DNA from: a virus | Virus record (IMG/VR): IMGVR_UViG_3300017782_000065 | Span: 1-38,751 of that record | DNA length: 38,751 nucleotides | Direction: 5' to 3' (one strand) | Shown: piece by piece, positions 1 to 7,968 of the stretch | Layout: each line of letters begins with the position of its first letter | Numbering within the stretch: position 1 is the first letter of the stretch | The notes under the pieces: model-generated | Databases searched by the model: none | Seen by the model: the letters and a program-made list of their open reading frames with translations, nothing else | What the model was told of the DNA's origin: nothing | Program-made: the position numbers and the translations under genes

Positions 1-2780
1 GTACGTTCACAGGCAACATCGACACGACCGGGAGCCTCACGTTTCTCAACAGCGGAACCCTGGATGGAGTGCTCAACGGGGCAGTGGATGTTGAAGACGG
101 CGACGTAATCATCAAGGACGTAGACGGTAAGTTCGTTGTGGACAGCGACTCAGTGTCGTCGTTCACCTTCGTCGGTTTCGACCCGGCGAATCCTGTGGAG
201 TTCACTGGTTCAGGATCGGTGATCATGATCCTTGACGGCCTTGTGCTAGACGGCACGCTGACCGTCCTTGGCACTGCCGACGTGACTGTCAATGGGTTCA
301 ACTCTGCACTCGCTGTGAATGCGACGCTCAACGCAGGAAGCGGATCCATCACGCTTGGTTCCGAAGTGAACCCACCGCTGGGCAACTTTGGTCTCTCCCT
401 CAGCGGCTCAGAACTCAATGTTTCTATCACGGGCGGCTCAGAAGGAAGCCCAAACCTAGCGTCACAGCTTGCTGACTCGATTCGATCGTACCAGGGGACC
501 GATCAAACCGAGATCCGTTCACGCGCATCGCGGAACGGAGCGTCAATGACCTTTTCTGCAATCCGACTGCAAGGCGCGGCGGGCTCATGGTTCAAGTGGG
601 ATGATGACAGCTCCGTCGCGCTGATTGACGACTTCCGGTGTACTCCAGCCGCAGAGTCCTCAGCCAACGCCAACGACGGAGCAGCCGTGATCTTTGGTCT
701 GAGGTGTGTTGTTGCGATGACTACCACGGTCCAGAGGAACGATGCCAATGTCTATTTGGCGAACAGCGGCGGGACCGCAATTTTCCTGCGCGACAACCTC
801 GGAGTCAATCCACTCATTACTAAAGCGAACTCCGCGCGGAACGACTACCCGACGTTGCACCGAAACGTCAACCCCGCTCGCATTACCCTTGAGGGACTGT
901 CCTACCGAGTGGTATCCGGGAGCACTTCGTCCCAGAAATGGTACTTTGGAAACAGTCGCAACATCGGCGGCCTTGACGCAGTGGATAACCTGCTGCTGTC
1001 AGGCGGCGGGGAGATATTTCAGACGTTCAACACTACCTACGAGACGCCCTCGATCCCCGCATTCAGGATAGATGGCGAGGCAACATCAAGTGTCGTTACC
1101 ATCAACAACGGATCGTTTGGCACTGACGGCGGCCCTTCCGATGGCTTCAATGGCAGCTTCAGAGGTGGGCGTTACTTCATCAACGACCCCGTTTTCCCGG
1201 TCAACCCGTGGACTGGAAACATCAGCAGCGGTTTCGACAACGGAGCCACTGCGTGTTTTGTTGTTCGATTCAGCAACAGCATCACCATCACGGACGGAGT
1301 AAATCCGATTTCTGGTGTGAGTGTAATGGTGCGCGGCTCGGTGAGGTCCGCTGGTGCAGGGTATGACTTGACACTGCTGACCGATCATCCGCAGGCAGAC
1401 GACTTGGCTGCGACGACGGGAGCCACCGGGCGAGTGGACAACATTGTGATCGACACCCTTCGCGCAAGAAACACCGCAGGGATTGGCAACACGAACGGCG
1501 CTCAGGAGTCTTTTCAATACACCGCGCAGGCTCGCAAGTACGAGCTGACCGCTGGGCGATACGTGTACGAAAACCGCAACTTTGGGTCAGGCGGCCTACT
1601 TTCGGGAGCGGATGATGTCTTTATCATGCTGCCCGATGAATCTCTCGGCGGCGTGTCTTTAGCGACGGCTGCCGCGTACACCACGATCGACACATCGTTG
1701 GAGTTCTACGCGAGGTCCAAGTACGAATGGGCCACAAATGACGATTTTCAGAATGACCTGTATGTGACTCTGTCGGGCACGTTGATTGACGCAGGAGCGT
1801 ATGATGTGACCATTGACGCTACAGCATCTGCCGCGTTCGACCTCACTGGGAACACGCTGACGATCAAGGCGTCCAACTACATAGGCGACATGGTGACGAC
1901 GGGCACCATCACGCTTATCAACGGCGCGACATTCACGGGCACCCGCACCGACCAGAACGGCACCGTCTTGCCTCTCCGCGATGTCTCGATCACTGGCCTT
2001 GCGGCTGGCTCGCGGGTCCGCGTCTACAACGCGACCACCGCCACGGAGGTAGTGAACCAGATCGTTGCGGGGACGACTTACACGGCGACCTATGCGGAGG
2101 GCACCGGCTACTCCATTGGCGACACGGTTCAAATCTTCGTCACGCAAAAGAACGGAGCCACCGCAAAGCTACCCCAGGACTCCACAGTCATCGCTGCGGC
2201 CACCGGATGGTCTCTCCTTGTCCAGCAGGAAGACGACGCCGTTTATAACGCTTTCGGACTCGACGGTTCGACGATCACGAAGTTCTCAGCGGACTACGCT
2301 AACGATCAAGTTGACGTTGTGGTTGCGGCCAACTTTGAGCTGAAGGAACTCTACTCGTGGTGGTGTGCAAACCTGACGACGGAGCAGGGGATCCGTGAGT
2401 TCTACGCGGGCCTGACCGCGATTGATGAGGGCAACTTCCGCGTCGAGTCGGATGTGCTCTCAATCTACTTGGACAACACGACGAATACCAACATCCGACA
2501 GCTCGACAACCGCCGCTTCTTCCGGGCCGATGGTGTGTACCCCGTGCTCGACCCCACGTCTGGCGGCGGGGGCATCGACGTTGTGTGGCGTAACACAATT
2601 CTGATCTCAACCGAAAATCAAGCTCTGTTGGAGGCTGCTGCAACGGAGGTTTCGGTGCAGGCAGTGCCCGCCGCTGTCGTTACGGCTCTCGGATCCCCCA
2701 TAGATGCGAACATCACCCAGGTAAACAGCGTTGATATTGATGGAGCCGGTACGGGGGCCGACCCGTTCGGGCCAGCCTAG
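1..2780 (+). CDS. Large tail fibre / adhesion protein, 5' end outside window
   Basis: The reading frame is open from the first base (first full codon at 3), so the true start lies upstream; 925 residues are visible. The protein is rich in Gly, Ser, Thr, Asn and Asp with short alternating strands, as expected of a beta-helical fibre. A motif of the type G-x-I/M-x-T-T-G-x-L/I-T occurs at the very start and again near 1871-1945, an internal repeat. It is followed by an Ig-like stretch (about 1970-2190) and a C-terminal region ending in DGAGTGADPFGPA, a tail seen in many phage fibre-like proteins. The two following genes look like further fibre or baseplate parts. A receptor-binding or decorating fibre is the likely role; the receptor is unknown. 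Family recognition is from memory of similar phage proteins, not a search. Confidence 0.7.
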   Translation, partial: TFTGNIDTTGSLTFLNSGTLDGVLNGAVDVEDGDVIIKDVDGKFVVDSDSVSSFTFVGFDPANPVEFTGSGSVIMILDGLVLDGTLTVLGTADVTVNGFNSALAVNATLNAGSGSITLGSEVNPPLGNFGLSLSGSELNVSITGGSEGSPNLASQLADSIRSYQGTDQTEIRSRASRNGASMTFSAIRLQGAAGSWFKWDDDSSVALIDDFRCTPAAESSANANDGAAVIFGLRCVVAMTTTVQRNDANVYLANSGGTAIFLRDNLGVNPLITKANSARNDYPTLHRNVNPARITLEGLSYRVVSGSTSSQKWYFGNSRNIGGLDAVDNLLLSGGGEIFQTFNTTYETPSIPAFRIDGEATSSVVTINNGSFGTDGGPSDGFNGSFRGGRYFINDPVFPVNPWTGNISSGFDNGATACFVVRFSNSITITDGVNPISGVSVMVRGSVRSAGAGYDLTLLTDHPQADDLAATTGATGRVDNIVIDTLRARNTAGIGNTNGAQESFQYTAQARKYELTAGRYVYENRNFGSGGLLSGADDVFIMLPDESLGGVSLATAAAYTTIDTSLEFYARSKYEWATNDDFQNDLYVTLSGTLIDAGAYDVTIDATASAAFDLTGNTLTIKASNYIGDMVTTGTITLINGATFTGTRTDQNGTVLPLRDVSITGLAAGSRVRVYNATTATEVVNQIVAGTTYTATYAEGTGYSIGDTVQIFVTQKNGATAKLPQDSTVIAAATGWSLLVQQEDDAVYNAFGLDGSTITKFSADYANDQVDVVVAANFELKELYSWWCANLTTEQGIREFYAGLTAIDEGNFRVESDVLSIYLDNTTNTNIRQLDNRRFFRADGVYPVLDPTSGGGGIDVVWRNTILISTENQALLEAAATEVSVQAVPAAVVTALGSPIDANITQVNSVDIDGAGTGADPFGPA

Positions 2781-2786
2781 TAAGTG

Positions 2787-3209
2787 ATGGTGGACGCATG
2801 GGGGGGAGCATGGGGTAGGGCGTGGGGCAGCGCCTGGGGTGTTCATGCGGACATAGACCTCTTGGGCACTAAGCAGACCAGGGTGTACCTACTGGCTGCA
2901 AAGTCCGCTCTTGCAATGTCGCTAGGCTCAAGAAAAGTACAGATTGCGCTTTTTGCCAGTTCAAGTGAAAAAATATATCTCGGGGCTAGTTCCAAGGAAG
3001 CCATTAGTCTTGGAGCGGTGAAGCGATCCAGTGCGGCTCTGCGGGCCGCAAGGACCGAGCTTGTGGTATCCTCTGGCTCAAAGGACAAACTTGCGGTACT
3101 TTCTGGCTCGAAAAACACTGAGGCAGCACTGGGATCTAGTTCGGACCCGCACCTGACCCTAAGTGCACATTCTAAAGAAGTCATCGACCTCGAAGCGACC
3201 AAGGCATAA
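2787..3209 (+). CDS. Small decapeptide-repeat protein with AWG-repeat N-terminus
   Basis: This encodes 140 residues from the ATG at 2787; a GTG directly before it at 2784 is an alternative. The first 18 residues hold a W-G-x-A pattern (Trp at 5, 9, 13 and 17). Residues 27-136 are eleven gap-free repeats of ten residues: position 1 is always Gly, Ala or Ser, position 3 always Lys, Arg or Ser, position 7 always a small or branched aliphatic residue, and position 9 is Leu in nine of eleven. This regularity suggests a repetitive beta fold such as a solenoid or thin fibre. The gene lies three bases after the fibre gene and overlaps the next gene by one base. It looks more A-rich than its neighbours. 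No catalytic motif is seen. A structural fibre, fibre tip or adhesion role is inferred from position. Confidence 0.75.
   Translation: MVDAWGGAWGRAWGSAWGVHADIDLLGTKQTRVYLLAAKSALAMSLGSRKVQIALFASSSEKIYLGASSKEAISLGAVKRSSAALRAARTELVVSSGSKDKLAVLSGSKNTEAALGSSSDPHLTLSAHSKEVIDLEATKA
2865..3194 (+). repeat. Eleven tandem 30-bp coding units (10-residue repeats)
   Basis: The DNA behind residues 27-136 of the small repeat protein has an exact 30-base period without insertions or deletions. Units have diverged at DNA level, but related segments such as the two TCTGGCTC copies near 3072 and 3102 still sit 30 bases apart. The pattern is conserved mostly at protein level. Confidence 0.8.
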
Positions 3210-3592
3210 TGGCAAAAACAGATCAAAACGCGACGGTATATCGGGGCAACCGCAAGGTTCTGCGCTATACCGTCACCGACGAAGACAACGGCGGTGCGGC
3301 ACTGGATATCACGACGTACACAATCCGCTGGGCCGCTACACGAACAGACACATCAGGCAATCCAATTGAGTCGGGCGCGGTCATTGACCTGAACACTACG
3401 GACGATCCGACCCAAGTGGTCAAGACTGCGCCTGCGAGTGGTGTCGTGGATGTGACGCTCGTGGAGGCGAACACCACAGAATTGACGCCGGGAACCTACT
3501 ACATTGAACTTGAGGGCGTAGACGCCAGTGCTCACAGCGAGGTCTTTGCTGTGGGCACGCTGATCATCGAACCCAACATCGACAATGCCTAG
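3209..3592 (+). CDS. Ig-like baseplate/fibre protein (BppU N-terminal-like)
   Basis: The product has 127 residues. The layout (YRGNRKVLRYTV near residue 11, an LDIT motif near 31, then alternating hydrophobic strands ending in VFAVGTLIIEP) resembles the Ig-like N-terminal domain of siphovirus upper baseplate proteins and similar small phage beta proteins. Its ATG overlaps the stop of the decapeptide-repeat gene by one base, which suggests coupled translation and a shared structure. It could be an adaptor anchoring the repeat protein or fibre to the virion. Fold assignment is by pattern only; the precise virion location is unknown. Confidence 0.5.
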   Translation: MAKTDQNATVYRGNRKVLRYTVTDEDNGGAALDITTYTIRWAATRTDTSGNPIESGAVIDLNTTDDPTQVVKTAPASGVVDVTLVEANTTELTPGTYYIELEGVDASAHSEVFAVGTLIIEPNIDNA

Positions 3593-4160
3593 TACGCCCA
3601 CAACCGGAACATCTGGCAACAGCTACGCGACTGTTGCGACAGCAAACACTTATCTGGACGACTCGATCCGCGCGGGTCTGAGTTGGAAAGCTGTCGATAA
3701 CGACACGAAGTCGCGGGCACTTATCACGGCAACTCGTTTGCTGGACAAGCAGTGCTTCATCGGCTCGAAGACAGAACCATCGCAAACGGTGGAGTGGCCT
3801 CGCACGGGAGTCGTAGACGCGGACGGTAACGCGCTAGATGACAGCACCGTCCCCACGGGGATCATCAACGGCTGCATCGAGCTGGCCTACGAGCTGTCGC
3901 AGAACTCCGAGTTGGAGACCTCGAAGAACACGGGCAGCAATGACAAGCGATATCGCGCTGGCAGTGTTGAGATCGAGTACTTTCGTCCTGGCGGTGTGCT
4001 AGGTACGGATGGAATCACGCGCTTTCCGGTGGTCGTGATGGAGTGGATCCGCGAGTACCTGTGCGGCAACTACGGTGGTGCGCCGTCTTCCTTCGGCACC
4101 TCGGATACGTCGCAGTTTGACAACTGCGACACTTACGAGCTGGAGGAGCCGCTTTCTTGA
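3585..4160 (+). CDS. Head completion / connector protein (DnaT-like, gp6-type)
   Basis: The product has 191 residues. It shows the features of the phage family often labelled putative DnaT-like: YATVATANTYLDD near the start, a helix with ALITATRLLDKQCF, a WPRTGV motif, VPTGIINGCIELAYELS, and a C-terminal helix before an acidic end. Members are head-tail connector or head completion proteins rather than proven DNA-binding proteins. It overlaps the upstream gene by eight bases and the next connector gene by one. It probably sits under the portal and joins head to tail. Unusually, it lies upstream of the capsid genes instead of after them. Confidence 0.6.
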   Translation: MPSTPTTGTSGNSYATVATANTYLDDSIRAGLSWKAVDNDTKSRALITATRLLDKQCFIGSKTEPSQTVEWPRTGVVDADGNALDDSTVPTGIINGCIELAYELSQNSELETSKNTGSNDKRYRAGSVEIEYFRPGGVLGTDGITRFPVVVMEWIREYLCGNYGGAPSSFGTSDTSQFDNCDTYELEEPLS

Positions 4161-4534
4161 TGGGTAACAATCTATTCGGAGCGCGCATTGCGGAGAAGGT
4201 AGGCAAAGCCTTAGGGCCGAGCTTGCTCCCGGTGCTGCTGAAGAAGTCTGTCGTGCGGCCTGTGGATCCCTCGGATCTGACGGGACCGCAGCCGTCGAGC
4301 ACGCGGTCGTACACTTGTCGCGGCATCCTTGACACCTACAAAACAAGCCGCACCTCGGGCACGGTGATTCAGCAGGGTTCGCGAGTCGTGCTGATCTTGG
4401 GCAGTACGCTTCCGAACAATATCGAGCCTGAGCCGGATGATCGAATCATGATCGAAGGCCAGACGTTTGAGATCGTGGGTCCTGTCGAGCGCGACCCCGA
4501 CGCGGCGACCTATACTGCTGCCGTGAGAGTCTGA
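4160..4534 (+). CDS. Probable head closure / head-tail joining protein
   Basis: This encodes 124 residues from the ATG at 4160, which overlaps the preceding stop codon (TGATG); a TTG one codon upstream is less likely. The C-terminal half contains strand-rich segments with RVVLILGSTLPNN, a DDRIMIEGQTFEIVGPV motif and a final strand, the usual pattern of head closure or stopper proteins in which the phrase about an operation on a measured parameter ends in IVGPV. It sits between a DnaT-like connector gene and the MuF-type gene. Its likely role is sealing the portal channel after packaging and offering the tail docking surface. This is inferred from pattern and place. Confidence 0.55.
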   Translation: MGNNLFGARIAEKVGKALGPSLLPVLLKKSVVRPVDPSDLTGPQPSSTRSYTCRGILDTYKTSRTSGTVIQQGSRVVLILGSTLPNNIEPEPDDRIMIEGQTFEIVGPVERDPDAATYTAAVRV

Positions 4535-5511
4535 TGCCTACGCAGGAAGACGACGAGAAAAGAATGGAGGCGCTCTTGGCGGGAGCGGCCTTCAGCTTTC
4601 GCCGTCAGTTTCTGGAGGCCGTCAAGCAGATCCGCGACAGCACGACGTTGGAGCAACTAGAAGAACTGCTGTCTACGCGGCAGTTCGACGAGGCGCTGGT
4701 CGCGGCTGAGATCGCCGCTGCCAGTCTTGGCAACGCAGCTTCCGCGTCGTTCTTGGCGTCGGCTGATGACACCATGCGGTACATCGGCAACTCTATCGAC
4801 GTGATCGTGAGCCTTGACCGCACGAACGGTCGCGCGGTCGAGATGATGCGGCACAACCAGCTTCGTCTGGTCAGAGAGTTTACGCGCGAGCAGCGGCTCG
4901 CCACGCGCTACGCGATGGTCGAGGGCATCGCGCAAGGACTGAACCCTCGGCAGCAGGCACTGCTGTTCCGACAGACCCTTGGGCTTACGCGCCGACAGGT
5001 GCAGGCGGTGCTCAACTACCGCCGACTTCTGGAGCAGGGAGATGCGGCTGCGCTTCAGCGAGCACTTCGTGATCGTCGTTTTGATCCTTCTGTCCGTGCT
5101 GCCGTCTCTGGCGAACGCCCTCTTACCGATGATCAGGTTGATCGGATGGTGGATCGTTATCGTGAGCGGTACATCCGCTACCGAAGCGAGGTAATCGCGC
5201 GTACCGAGGCTCTTCGATCGGTCCACGAGGGGGCGCAGGAGGCGTATCGTCAGGCCATCTCAGAGGGAGTGCTAAACGCGGACGAGCTGGTGCAGGAGTG
5301 GATCACAGCCACGGACGAGCGCGTCCGTAGTTCTCACGCCTTCATGCATGGGCAGCAGCGGCCCGTCGGTGAGCCGTTCTTGTCGGGCGCGGGCAATCAG
5401 ATCAAATATCCCGGCGACATCGACGCGCCGGGATCAGAGACCATCCAATGTCGTTGTGTTCTGACCACCCGATTTGCTATAGACGCCGTTCCGGCGAACC
5501 CTGATGAATGA
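4534..5511 (+). CDS. Minor head protein, Mu F / SPP1 gp7 type
   Basis: The product has 325 residues. The N-terminal 200 are helical. The C-terminal part (about 215-310) has the MuF signature: RTEALRSVHEGA, then WITATDERVRSSHAFMHGQ, then PF, YPGD and the closing QCRC motif. Proteins of this family bind the portal inside the procapsid and influence DNA exit or head assembly. The stop of the previous gene overlaps its ATG, and its own end overlaps the protease gene by eight bases, the classic MuF then protease order. No C-terminal toxin or effector domain is attached, since the protein stops soon after the MuF domain. Confidence 0.85.
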   Translation: MPTQEDDEKRMEALLAGAAFSFRRQFLEAVKQIRDSTTLEQLEELLSTRQFDEALVAAEIAAASLGNAASASFLASADDTMRYIGNSIDVIVSLDRTNGRAVEMMRHNQLRLVREFTREQRLATRYAMVEGIAQGLNPRQQALLFRQTLGLTRRQVQAVLNYRRLLEQGDAAALQRALRDRRFDPSVRAAVSGERPLTDDQVDRMVDRYRERYIRYRSEVIARTEALRSVHEGAQEAYRQAISEGVLNADELVQEWITATDERVRSSHAFMHGQQRPVGEPFLSGAGNQIKYPGDIDAPGSETIQCRCVLTTRFAIDAVPANPDE

Positions 5512-6352
5512 CGTAAGCAAAAAATCGTTCAAGCCCCCGAAGGGCGTCCAGAGCAACGCCAAGCGCGGCCTGGAGATGCGTGAGAGGTATGGTCGAGGCG
5601 GCCTCTCGACGCAAGAGGCGGGCCGTCAGGGCATCCGGTCGGGTGTGGCGCGGGCTCGTGATCTTGCGAATGGCAAGAGCCTGTCACTGGCGACCATCCG
5701 CCGGATGCGGGCATTCTTCGAGCGTCACGAGCGCAACAAGGACAGCCGCACGGAGTCTGGTGAGCCGGGAGCGGGAATGATCGCTTGGCTATTGTGGGGC
5801 GGCGATGCCGGTCGCCGTTGGGCAAACGGGGTGCTTCGTCGAGAAGGGGTGCTCAAGTCCGATGACGATATCTTTGGCAAGGATTGCGCTAACGAAGAAT
5901 CAGATTGGACAACCTTGGTGGAAGATGATAAGGTAGCAGCCACTGCTGATGAAATGACTGACTCATTTCAACTCAACTGCAAAGTCGCCAAGGTTCATGA
6001 AGAACTTGGCCTTGTCTTTGGCTGGGCTATTATCTGCAAAGAAATGGGTCAGCCGTACTTCGACCTTCAAGGTGATCACATCCCTGAACTGTCTATGCTC
6101 AAGGCGACAACGAAGTTTGCCAAAGGTGCGCGAGTCGCCAGGGAGATGCACGTCGCTGGTGATCGCGGTACTGTCGTCTTCATGCTTCCGTTTACCGAAG
6201 AGATTGCCAAGTCTCTCGGCATTCAAAACCCTGACCGCACGGGTCTGATCATCGGCATGGCCCCAGACTCTAGGATGCTTGAGAAGTTCAAGTCAGGCGA
6301 GCTTCAAGGCTTTAGTATTGGTGGCAAGCGAATCAAGGACACCCCTGCATGA
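5504..6352 (+). CDS. XkdF-like prohead protease with extra N-terminal domain
   Basis: The product has 282 residues in two parts. Residues 10-112 carry a small helical module with LEMRERYGRGG, GVARARDLANGKSLS, IRRMRAFFERH and IAWLLWGGDAGRRWAN, found in many phage proteins near prohead proteases. Residues 155-280 match the XkdF-like protease domain: FGWAIICKEMGQPYFDLQGD, REMH (His 216) and the closing GFSIGGKR (Ser 271), the likely His and Ser catalytic pair. The protease would cleave scaffold and capsid precursors during maturation. The usual C-terminal continuation with an EIS-VD-PA motif is absent here and appears at the start of the next gene, which overlaps by four bases (ATGA). Catalytic residue choice is by family logic. 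Confidence 0.7.
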   Translation: MNDVSKKSFKPPKGVQSNAKRGLEMRERYGRGGLSTQEAGRQGIRSGVARARDLANGKSLSLATIRRMRAFFERHERNKDSRTESGEPGAGMIAWLLWGGDAGRRWANGVLRREGVLKSDDDIFGKDCANEESDWTTLVEDDKVAATADEMTDSFQLNCKVAKVHEELGLVFGWAIICKEMGQPYFDLQGDHIPELSMLKATTKFAKGARVAREMHVAGDRGTVVFMLPFTEEIAKSLGIQNPDRTGLIIGMAPDSRMLEKFKSGELQGFSIGGKRIKDTPA

Positions 6353-7947
6353 CTAGACAGCGCATCATGGAGGAGTTTGAGCTGGAAGAGATCAGCGGTG
6401 TTGATTTCCCGGCTCAGGCTCACGCCAAGGTAACTATTCTCAAGCGTTACTTAGACGAGGAGGACGAGGAGAAGGGCTACGACTACAAGGCGGACGATCC
6501 TCCCGGTACAGGTCGTCGCGGAAGTGATCGCAACCCTGAAGGGTCTGCAAGCAGTTCGCGCGGCGGTATCTCAATTAGCGACTCCGTTGAGACGGCACTG
6601 AAGAACAAAGTCAGTGACCACAACGACGGCAGCGATCGAAAGGTCACGCTGGGGATGCTGAAGGCGGTCTACCGTCGAGGTGCGGGAGCGTACTCCACCA
6701 GCGCCCGTGCCACGTCGCGCAACCAGTGGGCGATGGCTCGCGTCAATGCCTTTCTGCATCTGGTGAAGACGGGCTCGCCCAAGAACTCCAAGTACACCAC
6801 GGATAATGACCTGCTGCCCAAAAGCCATCCTCGCGCCGCCAAGGGCGAGGAGACGATGAAGCGCCTTCCGGCTCCTCGCGACGGCGAGTCACGCAAGGAC
6901 TTCGTTAGCAGATTCATGGCTGACGAGGAGGCGCGTAAAGAGTTTCCCGACGCAGACCAAAGAACTGCGGTCGCTGATCAGCAGTTTCGTGCGGACAGCA
7001 CGGAGAAGCGATCGGCGTTCTATGTGCTCTCCGCTGTCAACGGTCATTCTCATCTCATCCAGATGGATGAAGAGGGTGGCCAAAGCTCTCACAACCAAGC
7101 CCACGATGATGAAATGGGTCACTGTCATCCGTGGGTTCTGAACGAAGACGGGAGTGTGACGATCGGCATGTCTGATGGGCACACTCACGAAGTACGTATG
7201 ACCCGATCGTCTGATTCTGATTCCGCCGGTTCTGATGCCGGTTCCAAAGGTCGAACTGAGGAAGAAACCATGACCAAACAAACCGAAACCGTCAACGAGC
7301 AGGCGGTCGATCAGCAGCTTGATGCCCTTCGGGCCGAGTTGCAGCTCGCCAAGGCGTACGGTCAACTGACTGACGCTCAGAAAGTGTTTGCCAGTGATCT
7401 GGCTGAGGGTGACGAGCGCGATGCGTTCGTCACCAAGTCCGATGACGAGCGCCAGCGTCTTGTCGAGAAGGCGCAGGAGGCCGATCCGGTCGCCTATGCC
7501 TGTATCGACGGCACGGAGATCCGCAAGAGCGCGGGCGATCTGGTGATCCGTCTTGCCAAGCAGGCCGACGAGGCAACTCGTGAGCTTGCTGTCGAGAAGG
7601 CCGCCCGTGCCGACGAACTGCTTGCCAAGCGTGCCGAGACAGAGCTGGGCAGCCTTCCTGGCGACGATGTTGCCAAGTCTGCGCTGCTTCGTGCGGTGGA
7701 CACCATCGCTGACGAGGCTGTTCGCAGCTCTGTGTGCGAGATCTTGAAGGCAGCCAACGAGCGCGGGAGTGCCGCTTTCAAGAGCCTGGGCACTGCTGCC
7801 AAGTCTGCCTCTGCGGTTGACGCGGAAACCAAGCTCGCCGATCTTGTCAGCAAGCGTGCTGAGGAGACTGGCGAAACTAGTGACAAAGCCCTCTTTGCGG
7901 TTCTGAGCACCGCCAAGGGTCGTTCTCTTTATGCTCAGACCCGCTGA
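6349..7947 (+). CDS. Multidomain capsid assembly / scaffold protein
   Basis: The product has 532 residues in clear segments. Residues 7-33 contain EEISGVDFPAQAHAKVTILKR, which normally ends XkdF-like proteases. Residues 74-157 hold a helical module (VETALKNKVSDHN, TLGMLKAVYRRGAGAYSTS, NQWAMARVNAFL, DNDLLP) common in phage proteins of this position. Residues 174-213 carry SRKDFVSRFMADEEARKEFPD, followed by a His-rich patch with three G-H-x-H motifs (232-235, 257-260, 277-280). From residue 308 the chain is long, charged and helical, typical of a scaffold. An internal ATG with a good ribosome binding site could make that part alone. The decoration and major capsid genes follow directly. Function is inferred from layout. 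Confidence 0.6.
   Translation: MTRQRIMEEFELEEISGVDFPAQAHAKVTILKRYLDEEDEEKGYDYKADDPPGTGRRGSDRNPEGSASSSRGGISISDSVETALKNKVSDHNDGSDRKVTLGMLKAVYRRGAGAYSTSARATSRNQWAMARVNAFLHLVKTGSPKNSKYTTDNDLLPKSHPRAAKGEETMKRLPAPRDGESRKDFVSRFMADEEARKEFPDADQRTAVADQQFRADSTEKRSAFYVLSAVNGHSHLIQMDEEGGQSSHNQAHDDEMGHCHPWVLNEDGSVTIGMSDGHTHEVRMTRSSDSDSAGSDAGSKGRTEEETMTKQTETVNEQAVDQQLDALRAELQLAKAYGQLTDAQKVFASDLAEGDERDAFVTKSDDERQRLVEKAQEADPVAYACIDGTEIRKSAGDLVIRLAKQADEATRELAVEKAARADELLAKRAETELGSLPGDDVAKSALLRAVDTIADEAVRSSVCEILKAANERGSAAFKSLGTAAKSASAVDAETKLADLVSKRAEETGETSDKALFAVLSTAKGRSLYAQTR
7258..7264 (+). promoter_or_regulatory. Shine-Dalgarno for the internal scaffold start
   Basis: GAGGAAG lies five bases before the internal ATG at 7270 inside the scaffold gene. 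The strength and spacing are those of a true start, not a chance methionine codon. Confidence 0.5.
7270..7947 (+). CDS. Nested scaffolding protein from an internal in-frame start (candidate)
   Basis: ATG at 7270 lies in frame with the 532-residue gene (codon 308) and is preceded by GAGGAAG at 7258-7264, five bases from the start, a better ribosome binding site than that of the parent gene. The 225-residue product would be almost entirely charged helix, with MTKQTETVNEQ at its start and Ala/Glu/Lys-rich heptad-like stretches, as scaffolding proteins are. This mirrors lambda, where the scaffold Nu3 is read from inside the protease gene C. Whether this start is used is not shown by sequence alone. 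Confidence 0.5.
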   Translation: MTKQTETVNEQAVDQQLDALRAELQLAKAYGQLTDAQKVFASDLAEGDERDAFVTKSDDERQRLVEKAQEADPVAYACIDGTEIRKSAGDLVIRLAKQADEATRELAVEKAARADELLAKRAETELGSLPGDDVAKSALLRAVDTIADEAVRSSVCEILKAANERGSAAFKSLGTAAKSASAVDAETKLADLVSKRAEETGETSDKALFAVLSTAKGRSLYAQTR

Positions 7948-7951
7948 TTCC

Positions 7952-7958
7952 AAGGAGG
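7952..7958 (+). promoter_or_regulatory. Strong Shine-Dalgarno before the decoration protein
   Basis: AAGGAGG, ten bases before the ATG at 7969, is close to a perfect anti-16S match. It fits a gene whose product is needed in hundreds of copies, and it shows that the host uses a standard Shine-Dalgarno system. Confidence 0.7.
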
Positions 7959-7968
7959 AACCAATCTC

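Noticed and set aside
6889-7953. 354-residue open frame on the minus strand
   Set aside because: It lies opposite the scaffold gene, has no family features and no ribosome binding site, and results from codon bias of the + strand gene.
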